Shown here in pieces: positions 1-8,955 of a stretch of 64,000 bases of DNA; within the stretch, counting starts at the first letter, position 1; the number at the start of each line of letters is the position of its first letter. The DNA is from DATHTC01 sp050262775 (GTDB taxonomy: Bacteria; Actinomycetota; Thermoleophilia; Gaiellales; Gaiellaceae), in NCBI GenBank assembly GCA_050262775.1, contig JBLNEO010000116.1, forward strand, positions 1-64,000, written 5' to 3'. The translations under genes and the position numbers were made by a program. The notes beneath the pieces were generated by a model. That model was given only the letters and a program-made list of their open reading frames with translations, had not been told where the DNA came from and did no database searches.

Positions 1-747
1 GCGAACGTGCCGCTGCTCGACGAGCCGACCACCGAGGAGCGCGACGCGTGCCCGTTCTGCGAGGGGCGCGAGGACCGCACGCCGCCGGAAGTGCTCGCGC
101 TCGGGCGGCGCGGCGGCGACGCCGATGCCCCGGGGTGGCGCGTCCGCGTCGTCCCGAACCTCTTCCCGGCGTTCCCGCGACAGGAGGTCGTGATCCACGC
201 GCCCGACCACGTGCGGTCGTTCGCCGAGCTCGACGACGGCCAGGTGGAGGCCGTCGCGGAGGCGTGGACGCTCCGGAGGCTCGCCGGCGAGGCCGACGGG
301 CTCGCCTACCTCCACGCCCTCGTCAACGAAGGGCGCGCGGCCGGCGCGAGCCTGGCGCACTCGCACTCCCAGCTCGTGTGGCTCGACGCGCCGCCGCCGG
401 CCGTCACGGCGGAGGCGGACGAGGGGCTCCGCGAGCTCGTGACGCGCGGCGACCTCGTGGTCGCGGAGCGGGACGGCTGCGTGGCGGCCGTCCACCCCGC
501 CGGCCGGACGCCCTACGAGACGGTCATCTCGGTGGGCGACGCGCTCGCGCCGGCGCTCCTCGTGCTGCGTGACCTTGTGCGGCGGCTGCGCGCGATCGAG
601 GGCCCCGTGCCGTGGAACGCGTGGCTGCACCCCGGCCACATCGAGCTCGTGCCGAGGCTGACCGTCTTCGCCGGGCTCGAGCTCGGTGCGGGCATCTGGG
701 TGAACACCGTCGCGCCGGAAGACGCGGCGGCGGCGCTCCGCGGCTAG
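1..747 (+). CDS. galT: galactose-1-phosphate uridylyltransferase, 5' partial
   Basis: The frame is open from base 1, so the N-terminus lies outside the window; the GTG at 7 is probably internal. The visible 248 residues contain a CPFC metal-site motif near the left edge, the VVPNLFPAF segment and an AHSHSQ motif. The latter matches the HxHxQ active site of GalT, whose second histidine forms the UMP intermediate. GalT transfers UMP between UDP-glucose and galactose-1-phosphate in the cytoplasmic Leloir pathway. Other HIT-superfamily nucleotidyltransferases of the same fold are possible. The stop overlaps the convergent MerR-like gene by the four bases CTAG. Confidence 0.8.
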   Translation, partial: ANVPLLDEPTTEERDACPFCEGREDRTPPEVLALGRRGGDADAPGWRVRVVPNLFPAFPRQEVVIHAPDHVRSFAELDDGQVEAVAEAWTLRRLAGEADGLAYLHALVNEGRAAGASLAHSHSQLVWLDAPPPAVTAEADEGLRELVTRGDLVVAERDGCVAAVHPAGRTPYETVISVGDALAPALLVLRDLVRRLRAIEGPVPWNAWLHPGHIELVPRLTVFAGLELGAGIWVNTVAPEDAAAALRG

Positions 748-1040
748 AGCGTCTGCTGCTCGCGCTCGCGGAACCGCTTCGCGGCCTCGATCGCCGCGCC
801 GAGGTTCAGACCCTTGTCCTTCGCCTGCTTGATCAGCATCACGGTCTCGAGGGCGTCGATGTCGTAGATGCGCTGCTTCTTGCCCTTCGTGGGGATCTGG
901 GCCTTGTTCGTCCAATAGTCGAGCTGCATCTTCGAGATGCCGGCGATCTGGCACACCTGCCCCAGGTAGAGCTCGACCTTGTCGAGGTGCTCGGCGAGAT
1001 TGACGGGCTCGAGAAGGTCGACTTGACTGCTGACACTCAT
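744..1040 (-). CDS. MerR-family transcriptional regulator
   Basis: A 98-residue protein with an N-terminal MerR-type winged helix: the run LGQVCQIAGISKMQLDYWT is followed by a wing region with KGKKQRIYDIDALE and then a helix. Only the DNA-binding part is present, without a long effector or dimerisation coiled coil. I chose ATG 1040 because an AGGG Shine-Dalgarno precedes it; the open frame reaches 1121 without a better start. It lies downstream of gyrA on the same strand but has its own promoter candidate, so it is probably a separate unit. The target is unknown. Its stop overlaps galT. Confidence 0.75.
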   Translation of the reverse strand: MSVSSQVDLLEPVNLAEHLDKVELYLGQVCQIAGISKMQLDYWTNKAQIPTKGKKQRIYDIDALETVMLIKQAKDKGLNLGAAIEAAKRFREREQQTL

Positions 1041-1083
1041 AAGTAACCCTTTTTGATCGTGGGCCGCTGACCCCGCACCGAGA

Positions 1084-1112
1084 GTTATAGAGGCACGGTC
1101 GGATATTTGGAA
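1084..1112 (-). promoter_or_regulatory. candidate sigma-70 promoter of the MerR-like gene
   Basis: On the minus strand the -35 is TTCCAA (1112-1107), the spacer 17 bases and the -10 TATAAC (1089-1084), about 45 bases before ATG 1040. The -10 is five of six to consensus, which stands out in this GC-rich DNA. Confidence 0.5.
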
Positions 1113-1130
1113 GGCCACCACTCCCGAATC

Positions 1131-1146
1131 TCCCCCGTATGGGGGA
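1131..1146 (-). terminator. short hairpin downstream of gyrA
   Basis: TCCCCC-GTAT-GGGGGA is a perfect 6-bp inverted repeat with a 4-base loop, 14 bases beyond the gyrA stop. It has no U-tract, as is usual for GC-rich actinobacterial hairpins, so termination is inferred. Confidence 0.4.
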
Positions 1147-1159
1147 CACCGCGGAGAAC

Positions 1160-3715
1160 TCAGGTGACGAGCGGGTCGTCCGGGTCGGCGAGCGGCGTCT
1201 CGGGGCGCCCGGCGTCGTCGCCCGCCTCGACGACGACGTCGTCCTCGCCGTTCGTCGCCTCGACGACCGGTGCCAGCGCCGACACGCGCTCGTCGCCGCG
1301 CAGGCGCATGACGATGACGCCCTGCGTCGAGCGGCCGAGCCGCTTCACGTCCTCGACGGGGATCCTGATCACCGTCCCGCCGGTCGAGATGAGCATCACC
1401 TGGTAGCCGTCGCGCACGACCCGGGCGCCGGCCAGCTTCCCCCGCGCCTCGGTCAGCTTCACCGTCTGCACGCCCATCCCGCCGCGGCCCTTGCGGGGGT
1501 ACTCCGAGACGCGCGTTCGCTTCCCGTAGCCGTTCTCGGTCACGACGAGGAGGTCGGCGTCGTCCTCGGCGATCGTGATCGCGATCACCTCGTCCTCCGG
1601 GCGGATCCGCATCCCCTGGACGCCGGAGGCGTCACGGCCCATCGCACGCACGGCCGACTCGTGGAACCGGATCGCCTGTCCCTTGCGCGAGACCATCAGG
1701 AGGTCGTCGTCGCCGGAGCTGTGGCGGACGCCGACGAGCTCGTCGCCCTCGCGCATCTTGATCGCGATGATCCCGTCGGCCTTCAACGGCGTGTTGTAGG
1801 CGACGAGAGCGGTCTTCTTGACGACGCCGTTCTTCGTCGCGAACACGAGGAACTTCGCCTCGTCGAACTTCCGCGTCTGGATGACGGCCCGCACCTGCTC
1901 GTCCTGCCGGAACGGGAGGAGGTTGACGATCGCGCGACCGCGGGACTGGCGCGACCCGAGCGGGAGCTCGTGCACCTTCAGCCGGTAGACCTTGCCGACG
2001 CTCGTGAAGAACAGCAGGTAGTCGTGGGTCGAGGCGACGAAGAGGTGCTCGATGTAGTCGTCCTCCTTGAGCTCCATCCCCATCACGCCGATGCCGCCGC
2101 GCCGCTGCTCGCGATACGCCGTCACGGGCAGGCGCTTGATGTAGCCCGAGCGCGTGATCGCGATCACCATGTCCTCCTCGGCGATCAGGTCCTCCAGCTC
2201 GAGCTCCTCCTCGGCGGCGACGATCTCGGTGCGACGGTCGTCGTTCTTGCCGTAGATGTCGCGGATCTCGAGCAGCTCCTCGCGGATGACGCCGCCGATC
2301 CGGGCCGGATCGCCGAGGATCGCGCGCAGCTCGGCGATCTTCTCCTGCAGGTCGTCGTACTCGTCCTGGACCCGCTTGCGCTCGAGCGCCGTCAGCGCGC
2401 GCAGCCGGAGGTCGAGGATCGCGACGGCCTGCTCCTCCGAGAGCTCGAAGCGCTCCATCAGCTGCGTCCTCGCGGCCTCCGTGTCGGCCGCGGCGCGGAT
2501 CGTGGCGATCACCTCGTCGAGGTTGTCGAGCGCCACGAGGTACCCGAGCAGGACGTGCGCGCGGCGCTCGGCCTGCCGCAGCTCGTACTTCGAGCGGCGG
2601 GTGACGATCTCGCGCTGGTAGCGCAGGTACTCGGTCAGCAGCTCGAGCAGCGAGAGGGTGCGCGGGACGCCGTCGACGAGCGCGACGGCGTTGTAGCCAA
2701 AGGTGCTCTGGAGCGCCGTGTGCTTGAAGAGCTTGTTGAGCGCGACCTGCGGGACGGCGTCCCGCTTCAGCTCGATCTGGATGCGCATCCCCGTGCGGTC
2801 GGAGTGATCCTGGAGATCGGAGATCTCGGTCAGCACCTTGTCATGCACGAGCTCGGCGATCTTCGCGATCACGCCGCTCTCGCCGCCCTTCTTCACACCG
2901 AACGGCAGCTCCGTGACGATGATCGCGCTCTTCCCGCCACGAAGCTCCTCGATGTGGGCCCGCGCGCGCATGACGACGCGGCCGCGGCCCGTGCGGTACG
3001 CGTCGCGGATGCCGCTGCGGCCGACGATGTAGCCGCCGGTCGGGAAGTCGGGCCCGCGCACGTGCTTCATCAGCTCCTCGACGTTCGCGTCGGGCTTGTC
3101 GATCAGCGTCACGAGCGCGGCGACGACCTCCGAGAGGCGGTGCGGCGGGATGTTCGTCGCCATCCCGACGGCGATGCCGGCGCTCCCGTTGACGAGCAGG
3201 TTCGGGAACCGGCTGGGGAGCGTGAGCGGCTCGCGGCGCGACTCGTCGTAGTTCGGGACGAACTCGACGGTGTCGGCGTCGATGTCGCGAAGCATCTCCG
3301 TCGCGATCCGCGCCAGGCGCGCCTCCGTGTAGCGCATCGCCGCCGGCGGGTCGTCGTCGATCGAGCCGAAGTTCCCCTGGCCGTCGACGAGCGGATAGCG
3401 CAGCGAGAACGGCTGCGCCATCCGGACGAGCGTGTCGTAGATCGACGCGTCGCCGTGCGGGTGGTAGTTCCCCATCACCGAGCCGACGACGTTCGCGGAC
3501 TTCTTGTACGGCCGGTTCGGCTGCAACCCGTTCTCGTGCATCCCGTAGAGGACGCGCCGGTGGACGGGCTTCAGGCCGTCGCGCACGTCGGGGAGCGCGC
3601 GGCCGACGATGACGGACATCGCGTAGTCGAGGTAGCTCGAGCGCATCTCCTGCTCGAGCTCGCGCGACTCGATGCGGCCCGCGTTGAGCGGGCCCCCGCC
3701 GGACACCTCAGACAT
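1160..3715 (-). CDS. gyrA: DNA gyrase subunit A
   Basis: 851 residues, full length for GyrA. The breakage-reunion domain has the active tyrosine in AAMRYTEARL at residue 129 and the quinolone region HGDASIYD (Ala90, Ser91, Asp94), numbered exactly as in Mycobacterium tuberculosis. The C-terminal beta-pinwheel carries the GyrA-box QRRGGIG needed to wrap DNA and introduce negative supercoils. With GyrB it forms the A2B2 gyrase, an ATP-dependent type IIA topoisomerase acting ahead of the replication fork. The ATG overlaps the end of gyrB by 8 bases, implying translational coupling. Confidence 0.98.
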   Translation of the reverse strand: MSEVSGGGPLNAGRIESRELEQEMRSSYLDYAMSVIVGRALPDVRDGLKPVHRRVLYGMHENGLQPNRPYKKSANVVGSVMGNYHPHGDASIYDTLVRMAQPFSLRYPLVDGQGNFGSIDDDPPAAMRYTEARLARIATEMLRDIDADTVEFVPNYDESRREPLTLPSRFPNLLVNGSAGIAVGMATNIPPHRLSEVVAALVTLIDKPDANVEELMKHVRGPDFPTGGYIVGRSGIRDAYRTGRGRVVMRARAHIEELRGGKSAIIVTELPFGVKKGGESGVIAKIAELVHDKVLTEISDLQDHSDRTGMRIQIELKRDAVPQVALNKLFKHTALQSTFGYNAVALVDGVPRTLSLLELLTEYLRYQREIVTRRSKYELRQAERRAHVLLGYLVALDNLDEVIATIRAAADTEAARTQLMERFELSEEQAVAILDLRLRALTALERKRVQDEYDDLQEKIAELRAILGDPARIGGVIREELLEIRDIYGKNDDRRTEIVAAEEELELEDLIAEEDMVIAITRSGYIKRLPVTAYREQRRGGIGVMGMELKEDDYIEHLFVASTHDYLLFFTSVGKVYRLKVHELPLGSRQSRGRAIVNLLPFRQDEQVRAVIQTRKFDEAKFLVFATKNGVVKKTALVAYNTPLKADGIIAIKMREGDELVGVRHSSGDDDLLMVSRKGQAIRFHESAVRAMGRDASGVQGMRIRPEDEVIAITIAEDDADLLVVTENGYGKRTRVSEYPRKGRGGMGVQTVKLTEARGKLAGARVVRDGYQVMLISTGGTVIRIPVEDVKRLGRSTQGVIVMRLRGDERVSALAPVVEATNGEDDVVVEAGDDAGRPETPLADPDDPLVT

Positions 3716-6098
3716 CGAGGTACCGGACGTTCTTCGCGTTCGTCTCGATGAACGCGCGGCGCGGCTCGACCTGGTCGCCCATCAGCGTCGAGAAGAGCCG
3801 GTCGGCCGCGGACGCGTCCTCCACGTCCACGCGGACGAGCAGCCGGCGCTCCGGGTCCATGGTGGTCTCCCAGAGCTGCTCGGCGTTCATCTCGCCGAGC
3901 CCCTTGAAGCGCGACAGCTGGATCCCCTCCTTCGCGAGGTCGAGCGACTGGTGCCGGAGGGCCGCAAAGGTGTCGGCCCCGCGCGTCTTCTTCCCCTGCG
4001 CGAGCGAGAACGGCGGCGGCCCGACGAGCTCGACGAGTCGCCGGTAGGCGTCGCGCAGCTGCGCGTAGACGGGGGAGGCGAGGAGCTCCTCGGGGATGGT
4101 GACCGTCTGCGCGGCGCTCGTCTCGGTCTCGACGATCTTCACGGCGGCGTGGCCGTCGCGGCGGTCGAGGACCGAGAGCTCGTAGCCGGTGTCGCCGGCG
4201 CCGCGCACGGCCTGCTCCAGCGACGCGAGCGCGGGCGTGTCGGCCTCGACGAGGCGGTGGTGAACCATGAAGTCCGCCGTGTCGGCGCCGAAGTCGGCGC
4301 GCAGGCGAGCCAGCCACCCCTCGAACTTCTCGAGCGCGTTCACGAGCTTGCCCCAGCGCGCCTCCGTCATCTTCACGGGCTCGCCGCCGCGCGAGCGGAT
4401 GTCGAGGTCGCCGACGCGGTCGCGCACGAGCAGCTCCTCGAGCTGGGCGTCCTTCTCGAAGTAGTACTCCTGGTTCGCGATCTTCACCTTGTAGAGCGGC
4501 GGGACGGCGATGTAGACGTGGCCGCGCTCGAACAGCTCCGGCATGTGGCGGTAGAGGAACGTGAGCACGAGCGTGCGGATGTGCGACCCGTCGACGTCGG
4601 CGTCGGTCATCACGATCACGCGGTGGTAGCGCAGCCGCTCGACGTCGAACTCGTCGCCGATCCCGGTCCCGATCGCGGTGATCATCGCCTGGATCTCGTT
4701 GTTCGAGAGCACCTTGTTGATCCGGTTCTTCTCGCTGTTGATGATCTTGCCGCGCAGCGGGAGGATCGCCTGGTAGGTGCGGTCGCGGCCCATCTTCGCG
4801 GAGCCGCCCGCGGAGTCGCCCTCGACGATGAAGAGCTCGGCGTCCTCGGGGTTGCGGATCGTGCAGTCGGCCAGCTTGCCCGGCAGCGACGAGCCCTCGA
4901 GCGCGCTCTTGCGCCGCGTGAGCTCACGCGCCTTGCGGGCGGCCTGGCGCGCGCGCTGGGCTGCGACGGCCTTCGTGATGATCTGCTTCGCATCCTGCGG
5001 GTTCTCCTCGAGGAACTCCGCCAGCTTCGCGTTCACGACCGACTCGACGAGGCCGGCGATCGGCGGGTTCCCGAGCTTCGCCTTCGTCTGTCCCTCGAAC
5101 TGCGGGTTCGCGAGCTTCACCGAGATGATCGCGGCGAGACCCTCGCGCACGTCCTCGCCGTCGAGGTTGTCCTCCTTCTCCTTGAGCAGGCCCTTGTCGC
5201 GCGCGTAGCGGTTGAGCGTGCGCGTCAGCGCGGCACGGAAGCCCTGGAGGTGTGTGCCGCCGTCGTGCGTGTTGATGTTGTTCGCGAACGAGAACACCGA
5301 CTCGACGTACGAGGTGTTCCACTGCATCGCGACCTCGACGTGGCCGGCGTCGTTCTCGCCGTCGAAGAACACGACGTGCTTGTGCACGGGGTCCTTGGCC
5401 TCGTTGACGAACGAGACGAAGTCCCGGATGCCGCCCTCGTAGTAGAACTCGTGCTGCTCCTGCTCGGCGCGCTCGTCGACCAGCGTGATCCGCAGGGCGC
5501 GCGTGAGGAACGCCGTCTCGCGGAGGCGCTGCACGAGCGTCTGCGTCGAGAACTCGGTCTCGTCGAAGACCTCCGCGTCGGGGAGGAAGCTGATCGTCGT
5601 ACCGGTGTCGTCCTGGTCGGCCTTTCCCACGACCTCCATGTCCGTCGTGGGGACGCCGCGGGCGAACTCCTGGCGGTACACCTTCCCGTCGCGCCGGACC
5701 TCGGCGATCAGCCACTCGGAGAGCGCGTTCACGACCGAGACGCCGACGCCGTGGAGCCCGCCGGAGACCTTGTAGCCCTCGCCGCCGAACTTCCCGCCGG
5801 CGTGCAGCTTCGTCAGGACGACGGTGAGGGCGGGCAGGTTCTGCTCCGGCATCACGTCCACCGGGATCCCCGAGCCGTAGTCGCGGACGGTCACCGAGTT
5901 GTCCGGGTGCAGGCTCACGTCGATGCGGTCGTTGCGTCCGGCGAGCGCCTCGTCGACCGAGTTGTCGACGACCTCGTAGACGAGGTGGTGGAGCCCGCGG
6001 GCGCCCGTCGAGCCGATGTACATCCCGGGTCGGAGCCGAACCGGCTCGAGGCCCTCGAGGACGGTGATGTCCTTTGCGGTATATGTCGTTTCAGCCAT
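3708..6098 (-). CDS. gyrB: DNA gyrase subunit B
   Basis: 796 residues starting at the ATG of MAETTYTAKDI; the longer upstream open frame is a shadow. It has the GHKL ATPase domain (GMYIGST, GGLHGVG), the transducer, and the TOPRIM motif EGDSAGGSAK with DADVDGSHIR. It is much longer than the ~675-aa mycobacterial GyrB: about 170 residues lie between the TOPRIM region and the final LSRFKGLGEMN block, the position of the insert found in E. coli GyrB. A GCAGGG element about 10 bases upstream may be the ribosome site. Co-transcribed with gyrA. Confidence 0.97.
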   Translation of the reverse strand: MAETTYTAKDITVLEGLEPVRLRPGMYIGSTGARGLHHLVYEVVDNSVDEALAGRNDRIDVSLHPDNSVTVRDYGSGIPVDVMPEQNLPALTVVLTKLHAGGKFGGEGYKVSGGLHGVGVSVVNALSEWLIAEVRRDGKVYRQEFARGVPTTDMEVVGKADQDDTGTTISFLPDAEVFDETEFSTQTLVQRLRETAFLTRALRITLVDERAEQEQHEFYYEGGIRDFVSFVNEAKDPVHKHVVFFDGENDAGHVEVAMQWNTSYVESVFSFANNINTHDGGTHLQGFRAALTRTLNRYARDKGLLKEKEDNLDGEDVREGLAAIISVKLANPQFEGQTKAKLGNPPIAGLVESVVNAKLAEFLEENPQDAKQIITKAVAAQRARQAARKARELTRRKSALEGSSLPGKLADCTIRNPEDAELFIVEGDSAGGSAKMGRDRTYQAILPLRGKIINSEKNRINKVLSNNEIQAMITAIGTGIGDEFDVERLRYHRVIVMTDADVDGSHIRTLVLTFLYRHMPELFERGHVYIAVPPLYKVKIANQEYYFEKDAQLEELLVRDRVGDLDIRSRGGEPVKMTEARWGKLVNALEKFEGWLARLRADFGADTADFMVHHRLVEADTPALASLEQAVRGAGDTGYELSVLDRRDGHAAVKIVETETSAAQTVTIPEELLASPVYAQLRDAYRRLVELVGPPPFSLAQGKKTRGADTFAALRHQSLDLAKEGIQLSRFKGLGEMNAEQLWETTMDPERRLLVRVDVEDASAADRLFSTLMGDQVEPRRAFIETNAKNVRYLDV

Positions 6099-6150
6099 CA
6101 AAAAAGCCCTGCAAATCAGCCGTTCGCGGGCAGAGGGGAGTGTATCAGAA

Positions 6151-6609
6151 TCACCGGTCGTCGGACGCGCGCGCGAGGCTCGCGGCGGCGGCCCGCGCGA
6201 CGAGGGCGCGGAGCTCCTCGTCGTCGATCGGAGCGGCGAGCTCGGCGGCCGCGGCGCGCTGCTGCGGCGTCGGCCGGACGGAGCTCGGAGCGGCGCCCGC
6301 GGCGTCCTCCTCGCCCGGCTCCGGCAGGGGGCCCGGCACGAACCGCACCGCCGGCACGCCGAGGCGATCGGCGATCTCCCGGGCACGATGACCCAGCTCG
6401 AACGCCCACACGGAGTCGGCGGTGTGCACGAGCAGCGTCCCGTCGCGGGCGACGCGCGCCGGCCAGGCGTTGCGGGCGATCCCGTCGCCGACGGCATCGC
6501 GCCAGGCGGCGATCATCCGCGCCGTGTCGGCGACCGGCCCGTGACGCGCGAGCTCGGCGTCGACCTCGCCGCCGAGCCGCTCCGGGAGCCAGCGGCGATC
6601 AGCGGGCAC
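6151..6609 (-). CDS. DUF721 family protein (DciA-like)
   Basis: 152 residues if translation starts at the GTG of VPADRRWLPERL, 11 bases inside the end of recF. The central part (MIAAWRDAVGDGIARNAWPARV ... LLVHTADSVWAFEL) is the DUF721 signature. Some members are DciA, a loader of the replicative DnaB helicase, and position between recF and gyrB next to dnaA is typical of actinobacteria. The alanine-rich C-terminus looks disordered. The role in helicase loading is inferred from the family, not shown here. Confidence 0.8.
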   Translation of the reverse strand: MPADRRWLPERLGGEVDAELARHGPVADTARMIAAWRDAVGDGIARNAWPARVARDGTLLVHTADSVWAFELGHRAREIADRLGVPAVRFVPGPLPEPGEEDAAGAAPSSVRPTPQQRAAAAELAAPIDDEELRALVARAAAASLARASDDR

Positions 6610-7663
6610 GGGCCTCTCCGGGAGCGACCTCGACCACCTGGTCGGGCTCGACGGGCATCGCATCCGTCGTGGTGGCGGTGATCACGGTCTGGCCGAGGGC
6701 CCCGACCTGCGCCGCGAGCGTGCGTCTCCGTGCCGGGTCGAGCTCCGAGAGCACGTCGTCCAGGAGCAGCAGCGGACGGACGCCCCGCCGCTCGCCGATC
6801 GCGTCGGCCTCGGCGAGCAGGAAGGACAGCACCGCGAGCCGCTGCTCCCCCTGCGAGCCGAACTGGCGCAGGTCGCGACGACCCGACACGATCCTGACGT
6901 CGTCGAGGTGCGGCCCCGCGCCCGTCGTGCCGCGCTCGAGATCGCGGTCGAGCCGTGCCTCGAGCGCCGCCGTCGTGAGCGGGTCTCCCTCGTACCGAAG
7001 GGATGCGTCCGGGAGCCCCAGCTCGCCGGCGTAGGTCGCGAACGCCGGGGCCAGCTCCGCGAGCGCCTCGCGACGGGCCTCCGCGAGCTCCGCGCCGAGC
7101 GCCGCGACCTGCTCCGTCCACGGCGCGACTGCGTCGCGCGACGAGAGCCCGAGCGACGCCCGCCGGAGCGCCGCGTTCCGCTGCCCCACCGCGGCCGCGT
7201 AGCGCGTCGGCAGCTCGACCCGTGCCGGGTGCACGCGTCCGAGCGCGCGGTCGAGGTACGCGCGGCGGACGGCGGGGCCGCCCTTGACGACGGCGAGACG
7301 GTCGGGTGTGAAGACGAGCGTCGACACCTCGGTGCGCAGCTGCTCGGCGGCCCGCAGCGTCGCGCCGTTCACCTTCCCCTGCTTCCCCTGCCCGACGCGG
7401 AGCGTGACCTCGAGTGCGAGCGGCACCCCCGGCGTGCGCTCACCGCTGAGCGCGATCCTGGCGGCGGGCTCGCCGAACCCGATCAGCTGCGCATCCGACC
7501 GCGTCCTGGGCGAGAAGCCCTGCGTCCCGACGTGGAGCGACTCGAGCAGGTTCGTCTTGCCGGCCCCGTTGGGCCCGACGACGAGCACGACGCCGGGCTC
7601 CAGCGCGAGCTCGAGCCGGGCGTACGAGCGGAAGCTCCGGAGCGAGACGTCCCTGACGACCAG
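6599..7663 (-). CDS. recF: DNA replication and repair protein RecF
   Basis: An SMC-like ATPase with Walker A GPNGAGKTNLLES, the LRQFGSQGEQR signature region and the Walker B LLLLDDVLSELD. RecF loads RecOR/RecA at single-strand gaps. The first canonical start (GTG 7588) would remove the opening strand VVRDVSLRSFRSYARLELAL that every RecF has. In-frame sequence runs back to a CTG at 7663, one base after the dnaN stop, with no ATG/GTG/TTG between. A CTG start giving 354 residues is therefore preferred. Confidence 0.93.
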   Translation of the reverse strand: MVVRDVSLRSFRSYARLELALEPGVVLVVGPNGAGKTNLLESLHVGTQGFSPRTRSDAQLIGFGEPAARIALSGERTPGVPLALEVTLRVGQGKQGKVNGATLRAAEQLRTEVSTLVFTPDRLAVVKGGPAVRRAYLDRALGRVHPARVELPTRYAAAVGQRNAALRRASLGLSSRDAVAPWTEQVAALGAELAEARREALAELAPAFATYAGELGLPDASLRYEGDPLTTAALEARLDRDLERGTTGAGPHLDDVRIVSGRRDLRQFGSQGEQRLAVLSFLLAEADAIGERRGVRPLLLLDDVLSELDPARRRTLAAQVGALGQTVITATTTDAMPVEPDQVVEVAPGEARAR

Positions 7664-7664
7664 C

Positions 7665-8798
7665 TCAGCCGGCGAGCCTGATCGGCATCACGAGGTACGT
7701 CGGATCCTCGTCCCCGCCCTCGATCACGGCCGGCCGAAGGGGGCTGATGAGGTGCAGCGTGATCTCCTCGGCGGCCATCGACTCGATCCCCTCGCGCAAG
7801 AACTCGGCGTTGAAGCCGATCTCGAGCGGCTCGGTGCCCGGGAACTGCACCGGCAGCGACTCCTCCGCCTCGCCGACGTCCTGCGTCCGGGCGGAGACGG
7901 TCAGCGTTCCCTCCTCGAACCGGAGCCGGAGCGGCGAGTTGCGCTGCACCATCACCGACACGCGGCGGACGACCTCCAGCACCTCGGCGCGTGCGAGCGG
8001 CACCTCGAACTCGAACGTCTCCGGGAGGAGCTGCCGGTAGTTCGGGAACTGGCCGTCGATGCGGCGGGTGGTGAGCCACGTGTCGCCGGTGTGGAAGGCG
8101 ATCTGGTTCTCGTGCGCCCCCAGCTCGATCGTGTCGCCGTCCGACGCGATCCGCGCCAGCTCCTGGAGCGCCCGCGCCGGGACGATCGCCTCGAGCTCGA
8201 GGTCGGCGCCCTCGATCGCGGTCTCCTTCACGGCCAGCCGGTAGGAGTCGGTCGCGGCCATGACGAGCTTCCCGGCCTCGAACCGCACGAGGATCCCCGT
8301 CAGGACGGGGCGCGACTCGTCGCGCGAGGCCGAGCGGGAGACCCGCGCGACGGTGTCGAGCAGCGCGACGCGGTCGACCGTGTGCGTCGGGATCGTCTCG
8401 ACCTCCGGGAGCCGCGGGAAGTCCTCCGCCGCGTAGGTGTGCACCCGGTAGGTCGCGGTGCCGCACTCGAGCCGGACGATCCCCTCCTCGGGCCGGTGCT
8501 CGATCGCCACCTCGCCCTCCGGCAGCTGGCGGACGATGTCCAGGAGGAGACGGCCGGGAACCACGACGGCGCCCTCGTCGGCGACGTCCGCGTCGGCGGA
8601 TGCGCGAAGCGAGAGCTCCATGTCGGTCGCGGCGAGGTGGAGGCGCCCTGCCTCCGCGCGGAGGAGCACCCCGAGCAGCACCTGCACCGCCGAGCGCGTC
8701 GAGACGGCGCGGGCAACCACCCCGAGCCGCTCCCCGAGCTCTGCCCGACCCACGGTCGCCTTCAGCCCCGATCCGACCACGATGTCTGTCTCGATCAT
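7665..8798 (-). CDS. dnaN: DNA polymerase III beta subunit (sliding clamp)
   Basis: 377 residues, normal clamp length, with three repeated clamp folds and the C-terminal YLVMPIRL, close to the canonical M-P-M/I-R-L end. The homodimer encircles DNA and tethers polymerase III and many repair proteins. The ATG has AAAGGA about 10 bases upstream. It lies between dnaA and recF on the same strand, the standard order, and 157 bases separate it from the dnaA stop. Confidence 0.97.
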   Translation of the reverse strand: MIETDIVVGSGLKATVGRAELGERLGVVARAVSTRSAVQVLLGVLLRAEAGRLHLAATDMELSLRASADADVADEGAVVVPGRLLLDIVRQLPEGEVAIEHRPEEGIVRLECGTATYRVHTYAAEDFPRLPEVETIPTHTVDRVALLDTVARVSRSASRDESRPVLTGILVRFEAGKLVMAATDSYRLAVKETAIEGADLELEAIVPARALQELARIASDGDTIELGAHENQIAFHTGDTWLTTRRIDGQFPNYRQLLPETFEFEVPLARAEVLEVVRRVSVMVQRNSPLRLRFEEGTLTVSARTQDVGEAEESLPVQFPGTEPLEIGFNAEFLREGIESMAAEEITLHLISPLRPAVIEGGDEDPTYLVMPIRLAG

Positions 8799-8955
8799 TC
8801 TCTTAAAGTCCTTTGCTCGTAGTCGTAGAGAGTGTGGACGACGGGGAAGACGGCGCGGAACGGGATGTCCACGGGGTTTGCGCTGTGTACGGCCGCCGGG
8901 GACAAGTGGCGCTTCTGAACAGGGTCATCGGGGACGGGGCAAACCCTCCACAGGT
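8799..8955. other. dnaA-dnaN intergenic spacer, possible part of oriC
   Basis: 157 bases without a gene. On the minus strand TCGTCCACA (8841-8833) is one mismatch from the actinobacterial DnaA box TTGTCCACA; ATGTCCACG (8875-8883) is a weaker match. Many actinobacteria place oriC here, but this spacer is short and has few boxes. Confidence 0.35.

Noticed and set aside
1139..3751. 870-residue open frame opposite gyrA, and many similar long antisense frames (e.g. opposite gyrB, dnaA, PBP)
   Set aside because: Arginine/alanine/histidine-rich low-complexity translations produced by GC-rich codon structure; each lies opposite a well-recognised gene.
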